From a virus: DNA of 44,764 nt. The notes below the pieces were generated by a model. The model had not been told where the DNA came from. It was given only the letters and a program-made list of their open reading frames with translations, and did not search any database. Each line of letters begins with the position of its first letter. Within the stretch, counting starts at the first letter, position 1. The position numbers were made by a program, and so were the translations under genes. The DNA lies in IMG/VR virus record IMGVR_UViG_3300026521_000025, positions 1 to 44,764 of that record; one strand, written 5' to 3'. This document shows positions 39,574-44,764 of this stretch, one piece after another.

Positions 39574-41135
39574 AAAATGATTCAACCAATAGTAGAGTTT
39601 ACAGACCAGACTACACTAAACCATACAGACCAAAGAAAGAATCAATAGACTTTATGTCATGGTGTAACTTAAATCTTATAGAAGAAGATAATAAGACTCC
39701 TAGAATCCATTATGAGTTCTTAGACTTAGCATTAAGTAGTGAAGATAAAGTACAAGTAATTGTACATCGTGGTGGTGCTAAGACTACTGTTTTAAATACT
39801 AAACTTACATTATATGTGGCATCACTTGGATACATGCCTAACTTCTTAAATAAGAATGGAGAACTACAGAAGATACAAAATCTAATGATATTCTCTGCTA
39901 GTGAAGACCAAGCAATTGGACTGCTAGAAGAGATTGTATTTATGTGGGAGAACAGTGAAGTTTTACAGCAGACATTAACGCTAGAGAAAGCAACTAAAAA
40001 GAATGCTAGATTTAGGAATGAACAAGGTGATGTAATGTATGTACAAGTAAAAGGTTCAGGACAATCACTTCGTGGTACTAAGAGAGCAGGCAAGAGACCT
40101 CAACTAATGCTATTTGATGATATCTTACCAGATGATGCTTTATTTAGTAAGACAGAAAGGAGTAAAGTAACTAAATGGTTTATGTCTTCAGTATATCCTT
40201 CTGTTGATATGAATTTTAATAAAATGATAGTTGTAGGAACTCCATTTGCAGAAGATGATATTCTATTAAAGATGAAAAGACATTCAGAGTTTATGACTAT
40301 TGAGTGTCCAGTAGCACAAGTCTTCCCATGTCCTAAAGAGGACATTGTTTCCAGTTGGGAAGATAGATTTACAAAAGACAAAATCTGGAAACTATACGAA
40401 GGTGCTAAAGGGCTAGGTGAAGAAGCTTCATTTTATAGAGAGTATATGTTACAAGTAACTTCAGAAGAAACAAGAGTGTTTAAAGACCAATGGTTAAGAC
40501 ACTTTGAATATAATATTGTTAAGGAAAGATTTTCCGAAATGAACTTCTTTACTTCAATGGACCTAGCAGTTAGCATTAAAAACAGTGGTGACTACAGAGT
40601 AATAATGACTATAGCAGTAGACAAAGAAAAGAATATTTATCTAGTCAAGACTGATGTAGGTAATTACAATCCTAGTGAGGTAATAGACATACTTTTTAAT
40701 CATGTACGAATGTACAGACCTCTTGAAGTTAGAGCAGAGAAAGCTAGTTTACAACAAGTTTTAGACCACTTTATACAGCTAGAAATGGCAAGAACTGGTA
40801 CTTACTTTAACTATAAAGGATTAGAGCTAAATTCAACTACAAATAAAGAACAAAGAATTTCAGCATTACAACCACTGTTTAAAACAGGGAAAATTTGGTT
40901 ACCTAGTGATAGAGACCAAGAGTCATTAGCTGAATTAGATTATGAATATAAAGGTTTTACAAAAGAAGGAGCAACAACAGAACATGATGATGCATTAGAC
41001 TGTTTAGCAAACTTCTTAGACCCAGACTTCATAATCTATCCTACGGGACAATCAGCTACAGAATACTCAGGAGGAGATGCAGGGAACTTTGAAGACTTGT
41101 ATCAAGATACTGATGATTACTACGAAAGGATGTAA
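39570..41135 (+). CDS. terL: Terminase large subunit
   Basis: 521 residues from the ATG that overlaps the upstream stop. An in-frame GTG at 39525 is less likely. ATPase: Walker A VIVHRGGAKTT (K71) and Walker B LMLFDDI (D183, D184), with the coupling region FSASEDQAIG before it. Nuclease: the RNase H-like fold starts SMDLAVS (D331) and ends EHDDALD near 475-480. These drive packaging and cut the concatemer. It resembles the T7/N4 group of TerL. The tail and portal genes follow directly. Confidence 0.9.
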   Translation: MKNDSTNSRVYRPDYTKPYRPKKESIDFMSWCNLNLIEEDNKTPRIHYEFLDLALSSEDKVQVIVHRGGAKTTVLNTKLTLYVASLGYMPNFLNKNGELQKIQNLMIFSASEDQAIGLLEEIVFMWENSEVLQQTLTLEKATKKNARFRNEQGDVMYVQVKGSGQSLRGTKRAGKRPQLMLFDDILPDDALFSKTERSKVTKWFMSSVYPSVDMNFNKMIVVGTPFAEDDILLKMKRHSEFMTIECPVAQVFPCPKEDIVSSWEDRFTKDKIWKLYEGAKGLGEEASFYREYMLQVTSEETRVFKDQWLRHFEYNIVKERFSEMNFFTSMDLAVSIKNSGDYRVIMTIAVDKEKNIYLVKTDVGNYNPSEVIDILFNHVRMYRPLEVRAEKASLQQVLDHFIQLEMARTGTYFNYKGLELNSTTNKEQRISALQPLFKTGKIWLPSDRDQESLAELDYEYKGFTKEGATTEHDDALDCLANFLDPDFIIYPTGQSATEYSGGDAGNFEDLYQDTDDYYERM

Positions 41136-41138
41136 TTA

Positions 41139-41600
41139 ATGACTTTAAATGAATTCAGGAATGTGTTACTTGGTAAATCAATACAAAGAACACAACTTCC
41201 AGTAGATTCAATACTAAAGGAGAAGATATTCTCAGGAATGAAAGAGATAGCTAAGATAACAATTCCGTTGATATTAGTAATCCAAGATAGAACTGGATAT
41301 GATGTACTAAGAAGAATTGATGATAATATGTACATCAGATTTCCAAAAAGACCATTAGCAGAAGATGATGAATTAGATGTTGATGAAGCATTAGTAGATG
41401 CACTAGCATACTATGTAATGGCAGATTTAGAAAGAGCAAATAGACAAATGCATCAAGGTTCATATTTACGAGAGATAGATTATAACAATGATAGATTAAC
41501 TGAAACATATCTAAGTGATACTACAAATGTAGCTCCTAGGTACTACCAATTTGATAGAACTAAAAGTTTTGATGATACAGTGGTGACACCATGGATTTAA
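41139..41600 (+). CDS. Putative tail/connector protein
   Basis: 153 residues. The N-terminal half is mixed (SGMKEIAKITIPLILVIQDR); the middle is acidic and helical (EDDELDVDEALVDALAYYVM), like small head-tail adaptor proteins. It lies between terL and the 614-residue structural gene. Function is inferred from position only. Confidence 0.5.
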   Translation: MTLNEFRNVLLGKSIQRTQLPVDSILKEKIFSGMKEIAKITIPLILVIQDRTGYDVLRRIDDNMYIRFPKRPLAEDDELDVDEALVDALAYYVMADLERANRQMHQGSYLREIDYNNDRLTETYLSDTTNVAPRYYQFDRTKSFDDTVVTPWI

Positions 41601-42097
41601 TACTAACAGAACTGTTAAATGGTAAGAGTTATGCAATTGGAGATGCTGTTATAGAAATGCAGACAGAGTTCCAGTCAGTTGTACCATATACAACAGTAGA
41701 GACTCTAAATGGTTTATTCTTTGTATGGGATGAACTATTCATAAACAAATGTCTAGTAGCATTATCTACTGATTCGATGGAGGATATGACAGAGACTGAA
41801 AGGGAAGTATTCAGAGCATTCATACAGTTTGAGGATGCAATGTCACATACAGCAGATGATGAAGTAGTACAAGATGCAATTGGATGTACTATACCAGATG
41901 CAAATGGTGTCAGCTATATAGTAACTAGCACTGGAACTACAATTGAACTATGTAGTAATCCAGAACTAACAGTAGCTAAAGAGAATATCTCTAAAGCACT
42001 AGACACTGTTTTAATGAAGATATACAATTGTGAAGATTATAATGATGTAGGTATTATTGAAGGTGATGTAACAGACATTGTACCTTGTACTATATAA
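41591..42097 (+). CDS. Putative structural protein, unknown
   Basis: 168 residues, acidic, overlapping the previous gene by ten bases. Contains YTTVETLNGLFFVWDELFIN and C-terminal YNCEDYNDVGIIEGDVTDIV. Its context (terL, two small proteins, large structural protein, portal) suggests a tail or connector component. Confidence 0.5.
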   Translation: MDLILTELLNGKSYAIGDAVIEMQTEFQSVVPYTTVETLNGLFFVWDELFINKCLVALSTDSMEDMTETEREVFRAFIQFEDAMSHTADDEVVQDAIGCTIPDANGVSYIVTSTGTTIELCSNPELTVAKENISKALDTVLMKIYNCEDYNDVGIIEGDVTDIVPCTI

Positions 42098-42108
42098 AGG
42101 TATAAGAT

Positions 42109-43953
42109 ATGCCTAGAACACAAGATGGACTATCTAAGAATTATCTACCTAGTATAACAAATAAACCAGATAGTAATTCAGACTTTTTAAAGATAGTTGA
42201 AATAAGTAAATCAATAGCTTTCTCAGGACTGAAAGGACAGTGGGATGAACATCTAAGAAAAGCAGGAAGTGTAATCACTGTTGATGGTAGAGAACTGTAT
42301 ACTGCTTTAACACTATCTGCACATGTGTCAATGGACTTCTTTAATAAAGGAACTAAAGGTTGGCATACAGCAGAAGCACTGAGAATACTTGGACTAGATA
42401 ATGATGATTTAACGGATATACAAAGAACTGCATTCACAAAAGATGTAAATGGTTACTTTCAATATTATAATTGGAAAAGAGAAATATCAGCATTGGAGTT
42501 TACATATCAAGTAAACAGACTAAATGATATGCTTGTAGATGTAGATACAATAGAGATAGACTATGAACTACAAGCTTATAATCCAGATGTATATACAACA
42601 GATGCTGACAGACCTTACAACAGCAAAGCTTCTATATTCAGTGATGTACTTCTTTGGAAGCAAACATTAACAACAGATATGTTTGATGTAGAATTTGGAG
42701 CTAGTAATAATCCAGATATTATAAACAAGACTTCTGAACAATTACTTGGAAAAAGTATACGATTATTTACTGGAACAACAGATGTGACTTCATCTTTTAC
42801 TACAGAATCATTAACAGCTATTAGAGCTATGATTGCATATTCAGGTACAACTTTTATGGATAAGTTATCTGCTTCTAAAACTTCTGAAGGAACATTAACA
42901 ATACCAGATATACAAACAGTAGAATACATAACAGCTATAGGAACTGAAGTATTTGATGCAAATATTAAATCAGACTTCCTATTAGATGAAGAGGAAATAT
43001 ATTATAGATTCTATACAGAAAACAGTTATGGTAATGAAGTAGATTTAGGAATAGATGATGAAAGAAAACTATTTACTGATATAGCAATAGATTCAAAAGG
43101 ATACTATGCATCTAGATTTTGGGATTTTACAAAACTAATAATAGATGAAGAACAATACCAGCTACATATAGATAAACAAGATGATTGGATTATGTATGAT
43201 ACTAGAACTGGCTATGGTGCATATATATATGTAGATGAATTCATGAAATTAGATGTGGATGAATTCTCATATATAATGAATAAATATCTTGACTTTAGAC
43301 TAGATGTAGAAGAAGGTAGTTTTTTTGATAATCTTCTTACATCTGTAGCAAGATTAGTATCCACTGTTTTTAGTGTAGCTTATGATTTATTCTCAACTAT
43401 ACCAACATTTAAACAACAGCTAGACATAATAACAAGTGTAGTGAATTCACTATTCGGAACAGATATGACAAATGAAGAAGTATTTAATGTTGGACTCAAT
43501 GTAGGCATATTAGTAGCAACAATGGGATTATCTTCAGAAGTACAAGTAGCACAATTCACAGCAATTACACTAGCATCAGTAGGATTAATTACTACACAAG
43601 TTGGAGTAATGACAGCTTACTATACTACACTAGCTACATTATCTGCACTAACAATAGGACAGAAAATAATGGATGCTGGAGACAAGTCAGATGAAAAGAA
43701 ACAAGCTGAATTGGATGAAGCAACTAAAGAAAAAGAAGCTATAGAAGCTAAAGAAAAAGAGAGAGAAGAAGCAGAGAAAGCCAAGAGAGAGCAAGAGATT
43801 ACCTTTGAAGAAGAGAAGGAAAAATCAGAGTTCACTCTGTTTCTACAAGACCCTGTATATGAATTAAAAAGAGACTTATTAAAAATAAGAACTAATGATG
43901 TTGGTATACAGGTTAAACAAATAAAAAGAATAGGAAAGGAGGTAACTGTATAA
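42109..43953 (+). CDS. Large structural protein with hydrophobic C-terminal region
   Basis: 614 residues. Residues 1-150 are helical, 150-400 beta-rich. From about 415 there are long hydrophobic stretches (LLTSVARLVSTVFSVAYDLF, GLSSEVQVAQFTAITLASVG), then a charged coiled coil (about 528-570, KEAIEAKEKEREEAEKAKRE). A hydrophobic segment followed by a coiled coil suits a protein that enters or spans the host envelope or lines the tail. It could be the tail tube/needle or an ejection protein. The next gene begins right after its stop. No family is recognised. Confidence 0.55.
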   Translation: MPRTQDGLSKNYLPSITNKPDSNSDFLKIVEISKSIAFSGLKGQWDEHLRKAGSVITVDGRELYTALTLSAHVSMDFFNKGTKGWHTAEALRILGLDNDDLTDIQRTAFTKDVNGYFQYYNWKREISALEFTYQVNRLNDMLVDVDTIEIDYELQAYNPDVYTTDADRPYNSKASIFSDVLLWKQTLTTDMFDVEFGASNNPDIINKTSEQLLGKSIRLFTGTTDVTSSFTTESLTAIRAMIAYSGTTFMDKLSASKTSEGTLTIPDIQTVEYITAIGTEVFDANIKSDFLLDEEEIYYRFYTENSYGNEVDLGIDDERKLFTDIAIDSKGYYASRFWDFTKLIIDEEQYQLHIDKQDDWIMYDTRTGYGAYIYVDEFMKLDVDEFSYIMNKYLDFRLDVEEGSFFDNLLTSVARLVSTVFSVAYDLFSTIPTFKQQLDIITSVVNSLFGTDMTNEEVFNVGLNVGILVATMGLSSEVQVAQFTAITLASVGLITTQVGVMTAYYTTLATLSALTIGQKIMDAGDKSDEKKQAELDEATKEKEAIEAKEKEREEAEKAKREQEITFEEEKEKSEFTLFLQDPVYELKRDLLKIRTNDVGIQVKQIKRIGKEVTV

Positions 43954-44685
43954 ATGGCAGAAGTATTACCAGAATTAAAGACACAATACAAATCATACTA
44001 TGAAGATTTATCAATTCAAATGGTAAGTAAAAATTCTATGTTTGTTAAAATGACAGAAGAGTTAAATAAAAGAATGTTAGAATTTGGAATTACACCAGAA
44101 CAAAAAGCAGAATTAGAATCACAAATGCTAACTACTTTAATACCACAGTTTGAACAAATAGCTGATAATAAAGCTAGAGAACTTATGAAACTAGAAGCAG
44201 AGATTCCATTAAAGGAAGCACAGACTTCTGAAGCTGTTAGAAAGATTCAAGCATATGATGATAATATGTTGAATACAGTAGTAGAACAACAAGCAGGATT
44301 AGCATCATTTGCTGTTAATGCAAATAGTGATACTGCTCAATCAACAATTGATGAACTTAAAGCTAAAATGGCAGAAGTAGAAAAAAGAGTAATACCAGTA
44401 GATGGAGGTTCAGTACCACCAGAACCAGAAACAGTGGTTTCAGTACCTAATGGATTGTCTGTAACAGATGTAACTACTGATTCAATTACTTTAGAATGGC
44501 AACCAGTACTAGATGCTACAAGTTATGTATTATATAGAGATGGAGTACAAGTAGCTTCAAGTGGAGCATTAAGCTTTGTAGACTTAGCACTAACAGCTGT
44601 TACTAAGTATGCATACAATGTAAAAGCATTCAGAGGTAGTTCTTCATCAGAGTTATCTACAACAGTAATTGGAGTAACAGTATGA
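43954..44685 (+). CDS. Fn3-domain virion protein
   Basis: 243 residues. Residues 1-145 are helical (LLKEL-like heptads, MLTTLIPQFEQIADNKAREL). A Pro/Gly linker (VDGGSVPPEPE) leads to a fibronectin type III domain at about 160-243 (LSVTDVTTDSITLEWQPVLD, SYVLYRDGVQV, YAYNVKAFRGSSSSE). Fn3 domains in phage virions help surface attachment. The stop overlaps the portal start by ATGA across the circular join. Confidence 0.72.
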   Translation: MAEVLPELKTQYKSYYEDLSIQMVSKNSMFVKMTEELNKRMLEFGITPEQKAELESQMLTTLIPQFEQIADNKARELMKLEAEIPLKEAQTSEAVRKIQAYDDNMLNTVVEQQAGLASFAVNANSDTAQSTIDELKAKMAEVEKRVIPVDGGSVPPEPETVVSVPNGLSVTDVTTDSITLEWQPVLDATSYVLYRDGVQVASSGALSFVDLALTAVTKYAYNVKAFRGSSSSELSTTVIGVTV

Positions 44686-44764
44686 TAGATGAAGAAATAG
44701 ATAAAGAAGAAGAATCAAAAGAGGAAAGAGAAAAGAAGATTTTCTCTAACCTTAGGTATGATTA
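44638..44764. repeat. Right copy of 127-bp terminal direct repeat
   Basis: Identical to bases 1-127. It should be removed when the genome is circularised, giving 44,637 bp. Confidence 0.95.
44682..44764 (+). CDS. Portal protein, 5' end only (repeat copy)
   Basis: The first 83 bases of the portal gene (full copy at 45-2060), cut by the end of the window. It is not a second gene. Confidence 0.9.
   Translation, partial: MIDEEIDKEEESKEEREKKIFSNLRYD

Noticed and set aside
1-44764. CRISPR array, integrase or insertion sequence
   Set aside because: No regularly spaced repeats, recombinase or transposase motifs were seen in any frame; the only mobile elements are homing-type endonuclease genes and one intron.

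Overview
The window is one complete phage genome written out once, plus a 127-base overlap: bases 1-127 are identical to 44638-44764. The non-redundant unit is therefore 44,637 bp and closes into a circle. It is low in G+C (about a third by eye). Every gene I can support lies on the + strand, and most neighbours overlap by ATGA or TAATG or sit a few bases apart. There is no integrase, no repressor I can recognise and no tRNA, so it looks like a lytic tailed phage, probably a podovirus. The closest known design is phage N4: an N4-gp56-family major capsid protein, a T7-like RNA polymerase split into two proteins (as N4 RNAP II, gp15/gp16), and a giant virion-type protein with a second T7-like polymerase core. 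It is much smaller than N4 and unidirectional. The host cannot be read directly. Low G+C and ThyX would fit Campylobacterota or another low-G+C Gram-negative, but that is only a guess.

Layout. 38.3-44.7 kb, continuing across the join into 0-19.5 kb, holds packaging, head, tail and lysis: terminase small and large subunits, tail or connector proteins, an Fn3 protein, portal, scaffold, capsid, three small head-proximal or internal proteins, the 2308-residue virion polymerase, an M15 peptidase, tail fibre, a lysis group (CCxxHD membrane protein, holin, XhlA-like protein) and a LamG-domain adhesin. 19.5-21.8 kb is the control and early region: a strong palindrome, terminator-like hairpins, about 650 bases without a gene that fold into many local hairpins and a pseudoknot (candidate large structured RNA), then very small genes. 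21.8-24.0 kb carries the two-subunit polymerase with a 55-residue gene between the halves, followed by tandem terminators and a hairpin cluster. 24.2-27.6 kb holds small early genes, one with a DUF3310 domain. 27.6-38.2 kb is replication and nucleotide metabolism: a helicase-like/AEP primase fusion, GIY-YIG and HNH endonucleases, a FEN-type 5' exonuclease, a Sak4-like ATPase with an SSB-like partner, a MazG-like protein, a metallophosphoesterase, an intron-interrupted nrdB and thyX.

How it may work (inference). The giant polymerase would enter with the DNA and transcribe the early region, possibly from small hairpin promoters as in N4. The early transcripts would yield the split polymerase, which would transcribe the replication and late genes. 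No family A, B or C DNA polymerase is visible in the whole genome. Replication would then depend on the AEP primase-polymerase and its fused ATPase, or on the host polymerase.

Most notable points: (1) the giant virion polymerase and the large subunit of the split polymerase look like sister proteins; (2) the giant protein has a GIY-YIG-like domain near its N terminus; (3) the gene-free stretch at 20.25-20.9 kb looks like a large structured RNA; (4) the genome lacks a DNA polymerase; (5) in two places a small gene has been inserted at the 3' end of another gene and the displaced original tail is still readable downstream.
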